Below the pieces are notes generated by a model that was not told the DNA's origin, made no database searches, and saw nothing but the letters and a program-made list of their open reading frames with translations. 64,000 bases of DNA from Artemia franciscana (taxonomy: Eukaryota > Arthropoda > Branchiopoda > Anostraca > Artemiidae): contig NC_088865.1 of assembly GCF_032884065.1 (NCBI RefSeq), positions 45,509,685 through 45,573,684 on the forward strand, in the 5' to 3' direction. Shown here piece by piece: positions 24,206-36,022 of this stretch. The position numbers and the translations under genes are program-made. Position 1 is the first letter of the stretch. The number at the start of each line of letters is the position of its first letter.

Positions 24206-25530
24206 TTAATTTTTGCCAGAAGACAAATCACGGATGTTTGTTTGTTTGTTTTTGTTGTTGTTTTTTTCCCAGGGGTGATCGTATCGACTCAGTGGTCCTA
24301 GAATGTTGCAAAAAGTTCTATTATAACGGAAATTAAAAGTTTTAGTGCCCTTCTTAAGTGACCAAAATTGGAGGGCACCTAGGCCCCCTCCCACGCTCAT
24401 TTTTTCCCAAAGTCACCAGATCAAAATTCTGAGATAGCCATTTTATTCACCATAGTCGAAAAATCTAATAACTATGTCTTTTTATAACTATGCCTAATAA
24501 CTACGACTTACTCCCCCGCAGTCCCGGTGGGAGGGGCTGCAAGTTATAAACTTTGACCTGTGTTTACATATAGTAATGGTTACTGGGAGGTGTTCAGACG
24601 CTTATAGGGGGATTTTTTTGGGGGGAGGGGTATTTAGGAGGTTCTTTCCACGGAGGAACTTCTCATGGGGAAGAGACTTTCAATGGAGGGGGCGCAGGAT
24701 CTTCTAGCATCATTTAAAAAAACAATGAAATGATAAATATGAAAAGTTTTTTCTACTGAAAGTGAGGAGCAGCATTAAAACTTAAAACAAACAGAAATTA
24801 TTATGCATATGAGGGGGTTACCTCCTCTTGATACCTAGCTCTTTACGCTAAAATATTTTTAGTAATTTCAACTATTTATTCTTCGACCTTTGTGATTCAG
24901 GGGTCATTCTTAAGGAATTGGGACAAAATTTAAGCTTTAGTGTAAAGAGCGAGGTATCGACGAGGGGTGAGCCCCCTCATATACGCAATAAAAACATACG
25001 AATATAGAAGCTCGCTACGTAAGTTAATTTGTAAGTTACGTATATTTTTTACTTATGAAAACGTTTGTAAAAAATTAAAAGTTATAGTTGCCTTTTTAAG
25101 AAATCAAAAATTTAGAGGGCAACTAGGCCTCCTCTCTCGCTCCTTTTTTCTCAAAATCTTCCGATTAAAACTATGAAAAAGCCATTTAGCCAAAAAAATT
25201 AATATGCAAATATCGTTTTAATTATTTATGTGCGGAGAGCCAAGATCAAAACATGCATTAATTCAAAAGCATCCAGAAATTAAACAAGATAAAACAAGTT
25301 TTTTAATTGAAAGTAAGGAGCGACATTAAAACTTAAAACGAACAGAAATTACTCCGTATATGAAAGGGGTTTTTTTTTCCTCAGCGCCCCGCTCTATACG
25401 CTAAAGTTTTTTACTGTTTTAAAATGTGGAGTTAACAGAAGGAGTCAAACTATGTATAACTACTTTTACATAAAGGACATAAAGGAGTTAACAGAAGGAG
25501 TCAAACTATGTGTAGTATAACTACTTTTAT
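24206..25530 (+). repeat. Fold-back family, second partial left arm and half core
   Basis: Begins mid-arm at 'tgccagaagacaaatcacgg', continues through 'gtgttcagacgcttataggg' to a core left arm (25295-25400), then breaks. A tail duplication of about 55 bp ('gagttaacagaaggagtcaa') lies at 25428 and 25484. Confidence 0.88.
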
Positions 25531-26448
25531 CTATCCAGTAGATAATTGATAATGTAATATATATTGGTGCATTTATCTATCAGTAAAACTTAAAATTTTC
25601 CTATAAGAAAATTGCTAAGGATACACTTTTGAGATGTAAGATTTTTAACTCTAATCTGGGGCATATCCAGGATTTTCTTCTTTTTTTCTCCTTGTGTTTT
25701 ACGAAAAAGATCTTTAGAAAACACATCACAATTTATTATATTATATAATTTCTTAGTTTTTCTCAGGTCGGACAAAAATTTTGGGGGAAGGGGGATCAAA
25801 CCCAATACCATCCTCCTAGTTACGGCCTTAAATCAATTGCTAATTTTTTCTTTCAAATATAATTATTTGTTAAATAGAAGCACCATAAGTGTATAAAGAG
25901 GGAAAGTCAGACTTAGACCAGTTATTCTAATTTTCAAATTAATCGCACAAAACTAATTTTGCCGTCCAAAGGTTGTTCAATAGAGCCAAATAAATATATT
26001 CATTCTATAAATAATTGGAATTAATTACAATATGCTGCATAGAAAGTAGGATTTGTCTATCCTTGTCAGGAGATGCACGTTAATAAGATGATATATAGCT
26101 AAACTTGGAAATACTGAACACGGTTCTTCACCAAAACAGAATAGAAAATATACAAATTTTAAAAGCTCATTAGAAATACAGATATGGAACAAGAATATGC
26201 CAGGCAGTCCATTTGTTGTTGCTATGACACCACTGCTCGCAGAATATATTAAGGTTTGATTTGACATAATCTATGGTGTATTGAAGCAGTGACGTACGAC
26301 CCGCTGGGTAGAAATGTTAGAATCAAGTATCAAAATTCGTTATACTTTTCGGCAAAGGTGATTTACCTTATAACTTCAAGGATTTACCTTACAACTACAA
26401 AAATTCTATGTTTTAGAAAACAGTAATAAAATAAGCTTGAAAGAGAAC
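25531..26448. other. Presumed FAR 5' flank
   Basis: No transposon family from the rest of the window is recognised here. A 21-bp tandem duplication ('gatttaccttataacttcaa') lies at 26360-26400, just upstream of the FAR start. Promoter elements could not be identified with confidence. Confidence 0.4.
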
Positions 26449-26640
26449 ATGGCATCTGAAATTGTCAATTTTTATCGTGATCGATCTGTTTTTATTACTG
26501 GAGGTACTGGATTTTTTGGAAAGATTTTGATTGAAAAACTACTTCGGAGCTGTCCAGGACTGAAAAATATATATGTTTTGATACGCCCGAAAGCAGGACA
26601 AGACCCTAAGAATAGATTACAGGATTTATTGTCAGCAGTA
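26449..26640 (+). CDS. Fatty acyl-CoA reductase (FAR), coding exon 1
   Basis: Encodes the first 64 residues of a FAR, the membrane-associated enzyme that reduces fatty acyl-CoA to fatty alcohol with NADPH (wax, cuticular lipid, pheromone precursors). The reading starts [20 protein letters not shown]. The Rossmann nucleotide-binding motif TGGTGFFGK is at residues 17-25, followed by the family segments [10 protein letters not shown] and IYVLIRPK (about 28-48). The ATG at 26449 was chosen because its context (AACATGG) is good and the N-terminus then has typical FAR length; the frame stays open a little upstream. The exon ends after codon GTA at a strong donor (gtaagt, 26641), phase 0, and joins exon 2 in frame. 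A TTTTAG at 26411-26416 could be an acceptor for a 5' UTR intron. The identity is secure; which FAR paralogue it is cannot be told. Confidence 0.93.
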
Positions 26641-26764
26641 GTAAGTACTTGCTAACCTTTATCGGCTAAGGTGATTCAAAAGGCGATATATTACATACGC
26701 ATAATATTTGCCCCAGAAGATTGGAATAACTGAACATTTTTTCACTGTAACTAAGGACAAGTTC

Positions 26765-26768
<4 letters not shown>

Positions 26769-26844
<76 letters not shown>
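26769..26844. repeat. TA dinucleotide repeat, about 76 nt
   Basis: Uninterrupted TA run about 130 nt after the FAR exon 1 donor. Open frames reading 'IYIY' come from it. Confidence 0.97.
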
Positions 26845-26849
<5 letters not shown>

Positions 26850-27480
26850 CTCTTTTAGCCATTACATCTAAGATACGCTAAAAATAACTCGACACCAAAG
26901 GCCCAGTTTCTCAAATATTTCCCAGGTTGAGAAAACAATATAAAATATTAAAGAAATACTTCTATATAGCACGATAGTCAAATAAGGCAAAAAATAACAG
27001 ACTCTACCGATCGATAACCTCTGCTTAGTTTGAGGCTCTTGACCACACATTCATTTCAGATATTGCCAAACTGTGGCGCATGTCTAGAACATGGTATATT
27101 GGATGATTACCTGTGTTGCAGGGCATCCTTACCTACCTGCGCATCAGGGACGTAAGTAAGGGGGGGTTCGTTGACCCATCCTCCTCAAAATGCTAAATTT
27201 TAATGAATTTATATGCTCGTTTTTCAAAATTAGCAAATATTTCATTTTTGTTGTCCCCCCCCCTAAAAATATTCTTGTGTACATACCAGTTCTCTATTGA
27301 TCCTCATTTAGTTTGAGGTAATTAATAGGTACTGTAGTCTACCCATCGCAAATGTATAATACTAAATAAACATTACGGCGAAAGTGAATTAATAGCAGAG
27401 GGGTTATTCACTCAACAAAGCAGGATCACTGCTATTGCACATAGCGAGAATAATTAGTAGGTTTTGTGATAAGGTTTGAA
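26845..27480. other. Intronic DNA without recognised features
   Basis: Within FAR intron 1. It includes a C-run at 27257-27264. No exon signature seen on either strand. Confidence 0.45.
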
Positions 27481-27489
27481 CCTATACTG

Positions 27490-27880
27490 TGTTGAATAAA
27501 AAAAAAGGTGTTATTTTTAGAGACAAGCTTAAGTTGAAAAGGAGCAGACATCATTCTGTATATAAGGGAGATGGTGTCCACTCCTCATTAACCCTCCATT
27601 TTTAGGCTATTATTTGACTTTTTTTGCCAATGCCTTAAGAATGAATGATCAAACGTTTTCCGTGGAGTAGTTTCCCCCGGGTGATTTCACTAGGGTAGAA
27701 TTTCTTGCGGGGGAAATTTTTCAAATACTTTAAAATTTGAAATACGGTCCATATTAAAACGCGAGAGGGACATTTCCGCAGAGGGAGGGTACTATTCTCC
27801 GGGGAGTGGGGCTTATGGAGGGAATTTTTGATGGAGGAATTTTACAGAGGATAATTTTAATTGAATTTACTTTCTTTTGA
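27490..27880. repeat. Very diverged fold-back/core relative
   Basis: 'aaaggagcagacatcattctg' followed by 'tcctcattaaccctccattttta' resembles a worn core left arm. The G-rich 'cgggggaaatttttc' segments resemble, in reverse, the C-rich stretch at 30180-30540. Confidence 0.4.
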
Positions 27881-27917
27881 GATAACAGCAACCCATGACG
27901 TTAATTAGAAGGTAGCT

Positions 27918-27919
<2 letters not shown>

Positions 27920-27969
<50 letters not shown>
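27920..27969. repeat. Poly-T tract, about 50 nt
   Basis: Uninterrupted T run in FAR intron 1. Confidence 0.97.
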
Positions 27970-28219
27970 CAGAAAAAAGTCACCTGGCCATAGCAACAAA
28001 GAAAATATTAAAAAAAAGTATAAATTTATAAACATCTTATTACAAAGAATAGATTTTTATAAAAACTATCCTACAGTGTCCTGTAATTTTCAGTGTGTCC
28101 CGAAATTATACTGATTAGTCTCTCCAGCTGCTTAACAGAATCGTACAAACTTAATGCCTACCTCGCACTGAAAATAGTTTTTGCATTATTAAGAGATCCA
28201 AACTCCCTTTTGTGTCCAC

Positions 28220-28500
28220 GTCGCACGTTGAGTCGGAATATATTATTATAAAAGAAGGGATATCGGAGGTTCAATTCCCACCCAACAGCGATAGGAAGGA
28301 CCTCTCACAAAAAGTTGTAAAATACCTTCCACCCTCTCCCAATGGCTGGTGTGCATTATGTATTATGTATAACCATTAGTAATACTGTATATAGTGTCTA
28401 CATACTAGTCCTTCAGTTTATGTGGACTGTGTAAGCGTTTGAAATTGAATGTGGCAACGTATGCAATACGCCCACTGAATCCAGAAATGATTTTATTTGT
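28220..28500 (+). mobile_element. Possible tRNA-derived SINE remnant
   Basis: Carries a B-box-like GGTTCAATTCC at 28269-28279, followed by a conserved-looking body ('gataggaaggacctctcaca'). A convincing A-box is not visible, so the call is weak. Confidence 0.3.
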
Positions 28501-28979
28501 TTTCAATAGTCCCATGTTGATTTGCTATCTCACAATTTTTGCTTGTTCTGGCTAAATCTTCTGCTTTGCGACACTAAATTCCTGAAGTCAGAACTTTGCC
28601 TTGGTTAAATCTGAAATTTTTAGCTTAATTATATACCTTGTCATTAATTGTAAACTGACAGCTAATCTTGAAATTTTCACTTGATAGCATTTTGTCCCTT
28701 TACGCCAAGACTGAGCCCTTTTCCAATATTCTATTGCCACCACTTTATTTTGATCATTCATGAGAAAACAAAGACAAACAAAGGAATACCCACCATTAAG
28801 TTTTTAAGAAAAAACGATAATTTTTGTGTCTTCGCAAAGAGGAGCTTGTAATTGACGTAAATAAGCCCTTAAACATGCATAGTATTATGCTACAATTTTC
28901 TTCAAGGATGGGTTTTAGGGTTTTAGGATGTGTTTTATACCTTTCTCTTGTCTAATTTTTCACTTACTCGTTCCTTTTC
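28501..28979. other. Intronic AT-rich DNA, nothing recognised
   Basis: No exon, no match to the fold-back families except a 'cttactcgttccttttcgtgg' phrase near 28962 shared with 14405. Confidence 0.45.
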
Positions 28980-28984
28980 GTGGA

Positions 28985-29212
28985 TTAAATAAAAAAAACA
29001 AGTTTTTTTTTAAATGCAAGTAAGGAGCGGCATTAAAACTTAAAACGAACAGAAATTATTCCGTATATAAAAAGGGTTGACTTCTCCTCAACGCCCCGCT
29101 CTTTGCGCTAAAGTTTGACTCTTTTTCACAACTCTACTTCTTAAAACAATAAAAAAAAACTTTAGCCTAAACAGCGAGGCGTTGAGGAGGGGTCAACCCC
29201 TTTTAAACAATA
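28985..29212. repeat. Palindromic core copy
   Basis: A good left arm ('aaggagcggcattaaaactt' to 'tttgcgctaaagtttgact'), the spacer, and the start of the right arm ('cgaggcgttgaggaggggt'). The outer right arm is truncated. Confidence 0.87.
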
Positions 29213-29449
29213 AAATTAAACAATAAAAGAAAGCAGAGAGAGCGATAGTAGGCGCAAGGTGTCCAGACATTGATGCATGGTGTGTGAAATGATGGCAACT
29301 CCTGATCTAAGCCTCATGAATAATGTAATATTACACATTTCAAATTACTTAGTTAAACTCGGTGTGGCACCAGAACAACATCTAATAAATGTACAATTTT
29401 TTCAGCTTGTGTTCACAATGGACAAAAAAGTAGAAATTTTTTTCTAGAA

Positions 29450-30095
29450 AATCTGTGAATATAAGTGAAAAGAAGGGACGCAAAACGGAATGGTTATGCA
29501 TAACATGAAACAACAGGGATATCAAATTTTTGTAAATGCAAAAAAAAAAAAAAAAAAAAAAAAAAGCCAGCTAGTCAAAGGAAACGAGTTATAAAGATCA
29601 AGTTATGGAAAGTCCAACCCATTTTATACTCCTCGTTTTCACTTACATTTACAGATTCTCGAGAAAAACAAATTTAATTTTCAGTACTTTTTGAAAGATA
29701 GTTAATTTTCCATGTTTGTAATTTTTGACTTTCCAGTCTTCTCTAACACGAAAAAATCTTTATTCTTCTGTAAGATTGAGTAAGAAAAGCAGGGTTTTTT
29801 TCACTTAAAGCAAGGACGAACATTAAAACTCAAAACAAGTAGAAACTATTCCGTAATGAAGGGTTGCTCCCTTCTAAATACCTTACTTTTTACACTAAAG
29901 CTGTTAGTACTTTTAAAAAAGCTTCTTATTGTAATTAAACAGTCCCTGTATTTAAGTTGCGGTTTTTATATAAATTGCGACTAACAGTAAAACCTTAGCG
30001 TAAAGAGTTAGGTATTAAGGAGGGGGCAAACCTTCATATACAGAATAATTTCTGTTAGTTTTGAGTTTTAATGTTGGTCCTTACTATTAATAAAA
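29450..30095. repeat. Dispersed repeat (copy of 14640-15230) with diverged core
   Basis: Matches 14640-15230 up to about 29990, then a diverged core right arm ('aaagagttaggtattaagga' … 'taatgttggtccttact'). It includes an A run at 29540-29565. Confidence 0.75.
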
Positions 30096-30099
30096 AGAA

Positions 30100-31206
30100 A
30101 AACTTGTTTTGGTATTCAATTTCTGATCGTTTTTTAAAGAATGCATATAAATCTGCCTCACCTTCCATGAAATATAGCCCCTCCCTCTCAAGAGAAATTC
30201 CTTGGATATTTTATCCAACATAAAGTAAATTCCCTCCATACAGTTGCATCCCCGCTGAAATTTCCCCCTCTCTGTATTTTTGTGCAGACGATTCAGCCAG
30301 AAAATTCACGTGACCATACTTTCATTTGAAAAAGACAATAAACTCTAATCGGTGTCTCGATCACTCCGGAAATGCCCCTTTCGTGGAATTTTCTTGCCGG
30401 AAATCAAAACACGTGGAAAACTGCCCCGAATATCTCCTCTGGAACATCTCTACGCGCAGAATTGAGTTCCCTATTGGAATTCCCTATTGAATCCCTCTTA
30501 TGCATAAATTCCCCCCCCACGAAATATGATTTTATAATTCCCCAAAAAAATATTATACATAAACAACGGGCGGCCTTTATAGCTTGCAGGCCTCTCCCCA
30601 AGGACTTTTGGGGGTCATTTTACTCCTAAAATCATGGATTTTTAATATTTCATCTATAATTAATAAAAATTACTATTTCAAAATTTTTATCAGATAACTT
30701 TGGGAAAAATGGGCGGGGGAGGGGGGCCAGTTACCTTCCAATATTTTTTGTCACTTAAAAAGAGTGCTAGAACTTTTAATTTTCGTTCAAGTGTACCCTA
30801 TCACAATCTTCTAGGACCCTTAAATATGATCACCCCTAGGGGAAAAAAACAAAACAAAGATAAGTAAACACGCATACAATCTTTAGTAAAAACAGCAAAA
30901 TTCCACATTTTTGTATATGGACACGTAAGCTTCTACAGTATGGTTCCCTTGTACAATAGATCTGATGGTTTGATTTGCATTAAGATTCCTTGAATTTTAG
31001 GGGGCATTTCCCCCTATTTTGAAAATCTGGCAATTTTTTCAGGCTCGTAACTTTTGATATGTAACACTAAACTTAATGTATCTATATTTGGAATCAGCAT
31101 AATAAGCTGAGGTATTTCTTGATATCAAAATTCGGTTTTTTAGAGTTTCGGTTACTATTGAACCGAGTCGCTTCTTACTTACAGTTCGTTACCAAGAAAC
31201 TATTGA
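30100..31206 (-). repeat. Fold-back family, diverged reverse half with tip
   Basis: From 'tttctgatcgttttttaaag' through C-rich arm sequence, 'ggcgggggaggggggccag', 'aaatatgatcacccctaggg' and 'cggttactattgaaccgagt' to the worn tip 'cagttcgttaccaagaaact'. The pair of overlapping open frames at 30372-30629 and 30404-30601 is arm sequence, not a gene. Confidence 0.78.
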
Positions 31207-31499
31207 CAAAAATCTGATAAAACTTTCACACCTGAGCTGCTACGGCCAAAGGCAAGCCTTCCTACCGCTGTACTATCAAGTATTCTATAAGAGTTATTAT
31301 TAATTGAGGGGAGGGGGTATGTTCCATTATTCCCCCTTCTTCGCAAATGCACACAGATACAATTAGCGATACAATTCTAACTGTTACAATTGTAACAAAC
31401 TGATGTCATATACCCAATTTATGATGTGGTACTTAATCACTCTTAGTATTAATCAAGAAAGAGAAAATGATACACAAACCTGTTTCAATTTTTGTATTT

Positions 31500-31605
31500 A
31501 AAAAAAATCCAGTTTGGCTTGAACCGCAGGTCGTGGCATAATAACACCCGGGACTTCAGCTGGATTCTACTAATGTCCGAGTCAAACTAGACATATAAGG
31601 CATCT
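31500..31605 (-). ncRNA. Possible tRNA-derived relic
   Basis: The minus strand has a B-box-like GCGGTTCAAGCC. About 50 nt upstream is a partial A-box-like 'ccagctgaagtcc'. The cloverleaf cannot be drawn convincingly. Confidence 0.25.
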
Positions 31606-31789
31606 TCTGCCGGCTATCTTTGATAGCCATCAACACCATCGTTAGCTGACAGAATTGTTCCTTTTTTTGATCCCATATGTCCTCGTATGATGGATTTATT
31701 GAGACGAGTTTGCAAAAAACAATAGCTTTTTAATGAACCATTAAGTTTATCTCTATAATCCTGCAATAGCCTGTTAGTCCTGGCGGAAA

Positions 31790-32520
31790 AAAGAGAGATG
31801 CATCTTCAAACAAAAAAAAGCAATGTTTCCTGTTTTTCAAGATAGGGGCTCAAAACTTCTGGTTTTGGAATCTTGACTATGGAAAATTAACTGGATATCT
31901 TGGAATTCGCGTGTACCGTCAATTTGGCCCTTTTCGAGGCCGAATGTTTTGTGGCACAAAACGATAGAAAATGAGACTTTGCTCTGACGCAATCTCTTTT
32001 GTTTCTATAAATGGATCTAGATAATGTGATATGGTTAAAGCAAGTCCTGTCCCAATATCGTACGGGCACTGGCTAGGTGCGATCATCCTTAGGAAAAATG
32101 AGAAAACGAGAGACACATCAGGGCTTTCAATACAAAAAATCGTAGTTTCCCTGTTTTTCAAAGGCTGAAAACTTTTGGTTTCAGGGTTTTATACTATGGA
32201 AATTACGAATGGTTATGTTATGTCCGGGTAATTTGGCTCAGATGGGGCAAAAACTGAAGTTTTGTAGCGAAACATGGATGAAATAAGTACTTTGCTCTAA
32301 TGCGATCTCTTTTGTTTCTTTAAAAGTGTTCTAGATATTGTGATTTCTATTTAAATGAGCCCTGCTCTTATGTTCTACGACCACTGATTTGATGTGATAT
32401 CCTCTGATGAAAAAAAAACGGATAAAAGGAGGTACGTCACAGCCCTCCATGCAAAAAAATGTTGTTTGTTTGCGGTCCAAGGTGAGGTTTCGATGGTGGT
32501 AATAAAATGGCACACAATTC
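31790..32520. repeat. Tandem repeat, unit about 317 bp, just over two copies
   Basis: Units begin near 31792, 32109 and 32427. Each carries 'gttt.cctgtttttcaa' or a relative, then 'tttgctct.a.gc.atctctt' with 'ttgtttct.ta.a', then 'tgat.tgatatcctctgatga'-like ends. Open frames on the minus strand are shared by the copies but have no domain. Confidence 0.75.
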
Positions 32521-32759
32521 TTTTCTGTCGTCATTCCTGAGGTCATTTCTGAGATCTGTCATCATTGCTTCGAAACTACTTTATCTAAAATCCTAGAGTT
32601 TTTGCTTTATGTTTTTTCCGGTTTGTTAAACCTGTAGTACGAATACTTATAAAGTTAATTTTTTTTATAAAGTTACATAACCTATATAAATATTTTCGTC
32701 ACCTTTAGATATAAAGTTTTTCTCAACAGACAATTTTTAGACGTGTTTTCAAACTTTTC

Positions 32760-33165
32760 GTTACTATGGCCTGGAGTTCACTCTTTACTACGTTAAAACT
32801 CGTTATAACCATAACGAGTAGAGAGGCTACCATAACCATAACGATGGTTACAGCTATTGCTGCAACCATCGTTATGAAATCAGTTAAGTGAGAGAGTGAG
32901 TACGAGAGGGAGGGGCGAAGAGGGGGAATAATATAGAGAGGGAAAATAGTTCGAATATTAATGACGTATGAATAATTTTGTCAAAAAACATGTCAAAGTT
33001 TAATCGAAAATTATATGTCCGCTTGAATCTTTCATATACAAAATATAGAATGCATGTAGAGAGGCCACCATAACGATGGTACCATAACCATAACAAGTAG
33101 AGAGGCTACCATAACCATAACGATGGTTACAACTATTGCTGCAATCATCGTTATTAAATCACGCT
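32760..33165. repeat. Duplicated short palindrome ('ataacgatggtt' family)
   Basis: A 12-bp perfect inverted repeat ATAACGATGGTT / AACCATCGTTAT flanks an AGCTATTGCTGC-type centre at about 32839-32877. It is repeated at about 33117-33154, with 'ccataaccataacgagtaga' phrases around both. It follows 'ctatggcctggagttcactc', so it resembles the tip of the 'ggttgcagct' inverted-repeat family. Confidence 0.75.
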
Positions 33166-33980
33166 TGGTAGTTGAATATAAACCAGCTAATCAAATTGGG
33201 CGTGGGATTTCAATACTGGCACTATCGTGTGCAATTTTGTTTCATTGGCTGGTTCAACTTGTTTGGCTGTGGTTTAAGCCAAATTCCAGTTTTCGTCGAG
33301 TCATGTCTATGCTATTGAAAAGTCGGTGACCTAAAGAGGAAGAGGTGGCGATTGGGGTTTGAAATCTCCTTCCTGGACTTTGAATAGGTGTCACTAATTT
33401 TTATTTCTGAGCTCACCAACTTTCTAGGATAGTCGCAAAATTCTAGACTAGAGTTTTATCTACATTACCTCTATGAATAAAACTTTCCAAAGCCCGGAAA
33501 GGTGATTTCAAATATTCATCCCCACGACTTCCTTCCTATGTTACTAACTCTTCAGTAGTTTGGAAATGTTTATACAAAAAATTAAATTTGGCTCTTCCCT
33601 GAGCAGTTGAAAAGGGAGACCCTTTGAAACCCTTTGAAAAGGGAGAGCTTGGTTACCCTTGAATTACTTTCGACCCTTAAAGGGACACTAAAACTTTCAA
33701 TTTCGATTTGAACTAACTCCCTTCCAAATTTCTACAACTAATCCTCCACACAAAGTGGCTAGAGAATTTTTTGCTGTTTGTCAGGCCCAGTTTCTGGAAG
33801 AGAAATATTTCTTATATTTTTCTTCTGCATTGTGGTCCCTTTAGGCCCATTTCTAGATATCCTACCCACTCATATTTTTTTTTACCCAGAAAACGTTCCC
33901 TGAAAGTTTCCATCTAATCGCACGCTCAACATCTAACAAGCTCCTCGTTTTTCTTTATCGAACCTATTTGTATTGAATGC
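33166..33980. other. Intronic DNA, weak similarity to 38400-38900
   Basis: 'ccttaaagggacactaaaac' (33676) and 'aaaaagggcattcaacctttc' (38500) are alike, with similar flanks. The open frame at 33123-33329 has no recognisable domain. Confidence 0.4.
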
Positions 33981-33989
33981 TTTTAAGTT

Positions 33990-34860
33990 TTTTCAACTGA
34001 AAATAAGGAGCAATATTGAAACTTAGAACGGATGCTAATTATTAAGAATATGAGGGGGTTCACTCCCTCGTCAATACCTCTCTTTCTGAACTAAAGTTCG
34101 ATTTTTGTTCCAATTCTTTAAAAGTGACCCCTGGATCACTGAGGCCGTCTAGTTAGAATAAATAACTTTTTTGAAAGTACTAAAAGAAAATTAGTGTAAA
34201 GAGGGAGGCATTGACGAAGGAACGAACCCCCTCATATACGTATTAATTTCCGTTTGTTTTAAGTTTTAATGTGGTTCCTTACTTTAAGTTGAAAAAAATA
34301 TTTTTATTTTTAATTTAATTTCTGATCGTTTTTTTAATAATGCTGAGATCCGGCACCTCTTCATGGAAATGTTTTTTTCCTATTAAAAAAATTCTACCAT
34401 GAAAAGGTTCTCACGCGCAACCCCCTCCCCCACCCCACCAGAAAAAAACCCTTAAAACATTTTTATACTTCCCAATAGCCAATACTATATGTAAGTAAAG
34501 GGTGAAGTTCATAAAATGCCAGCCCTTTCCCTGGGACTATGGGGGATTAAGTCATCTTCAAAGACATATTTATTAGATTTTTCGACTATGCCAAAGAAAA
34601 TAGTTATCTCAAAATTTTTATCGGATGGCTTTGAGAAAAAAAAGTGTGGTAGGGGGCCTAGTTGCCCTCCAGTTTTCTGGTCACTTAGAAAGGGCACTAC
34701 AACTTTTTTTGTTCAAATGAGCCCTCTCAAAATATTCTAGGGCCACTGGGTCAATACGATCACCCCTGGGGAATAACCAACAGAATAACAATACAAAACA
34801 AACCAATAAACACATGCATCCGTGATCGTTCTTCTGGAAAAAATACGATATTCAACCTTT
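33990..34860 (-). repeat. Fold-back family, diverged core and reverse half
   Basis: Core 33990-34300 ('aaggagcaatattgaaactt' … 'taatgtggttccttacttta'), then a reverse arm ('ccctgggactatgggggatt', 'gtcaatacgatcacccctgg'). It is cut at 34861 by a new forward copy. Confidence 0.85.
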
Positions 34861-35700
34861 TCAAACAGTTCGTGGTAACGAACTGTAGTAAGGAGCGATC
34901 CGGCTCAATAGTAACCAAAACTCTAAAAAATTGAATTTTGATATCAATAGCTACATCAAAAGAATCGCATTTTAATGCTGATTTTAAATATATAAGTTTC
35001 ATCAAGTTTAGTCTTAGCCATCAAAAGTTACGAGCCTGAGAAAATTTGCCTTATTTAGGAAAATAGAAGGAAACACCCCCTAAAAGTCGTAGGATTTTAA
35101 CAAAAATGACACTATCAGATTCAGCGTATCAGAGAACCCTACTGTAGAATTTTCAAGCTCCTATCTACAAAAATGTGGAATTTTGCATTTTTTGCCAGAA
35201 GTCAAATCACGGGTGCGTGTTTATTTGTTTGTTTTTTTTTGTTTTTTTTTCCCAGGGGTCATCGCATCGACCAAGTGGTCCTAGAATGTCGCAAGAGGGC
35301 TCATTCTAACGGAAATGAAAAGTTCTAGTGCCCTTTTTAAGTGACCAAAAAAATTGGAGGGTATCTAGGCCCCCTCCCACGCACATTGTTTTCCCAAAGT
35401 CAACAAATCAAAATTTTGAGATAGCCATTTTGTTTAGCATAGTCGAAAATCATAATAACTATGTTTTTGGGGATGACTTACTCCCCCACAGTCCCTGGGG
35501 GAGGGGTTGCAAGTTACAAACTTCAACCAGTGTTTACATATAATAATGGTTATTGGGAAGTGTACAGACGTTTTCAGGGGGATTTTTTTGGTTTTGGGGG
35601 TAGGGTTGAGGGAGGGGGCTATGTGGGAGGATCTTTCCTTGGAGAAATATGCCATGGGAGAAAAAAATTCAATGAAAAGGGCGCAGGACGAATCTGGTCA
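34861..35700 (+). repeat. Fold-back family, truncated left arm
   Basis: Perfect tip hairpin at 34864-34887 and about 830 bp of arm, closely similar to 15823-16670. It ends at 'aaaagggcgcagga' before unrelated sequence. The overlapping open frames are arm sequence shared by other copies. Confidence 0.9.
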
Positions 35701-36022
35701 CGTTAGAAAAAAACGTCAAATTAAGAGCTTAATATACAATGCTGGGTGTTCGGAGCCTCTCTATTATGGAGTATAAATTGAAAATAACACAACTATAAGA
35801 TCGATAAAACATATATACCACAACCATAACTCAACTAACGAAAGAACTGCTAAGAGATAACACAACTATAAAGCAAAAACAGGTGAAAACTAACGGGAAA
35901 ATAAACGAACTAAGAGGTGGAAGGGGCCCAGAGAAAAAATATAATCCTTTTTCAATTTTGAGCCTAACTTCCGCAAAGGAGTAATAATGTCAGAAGCCCG
36001 GAAATACCGAATTATTTTCTTT
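35701..36022. other. Non-repetitive intronic segment
   Basis: No match elsewhere in the window was noticed. A phrase like 'actaacgaaagaactgcta' precedes A-rich sequence. No coding signature. Confidence 0.4.

Noticed and set aside
26437-26448. TTG four codons before the FAR ATG as start
   Set aside because: Non-ATG start is unnecessary; the ATG at 26449 has a good context.
35328-35776. Several overlapping open frames on both strands
   Set aside because: All lie in the fold-back arm, recur in other copies, and contain no known domain.
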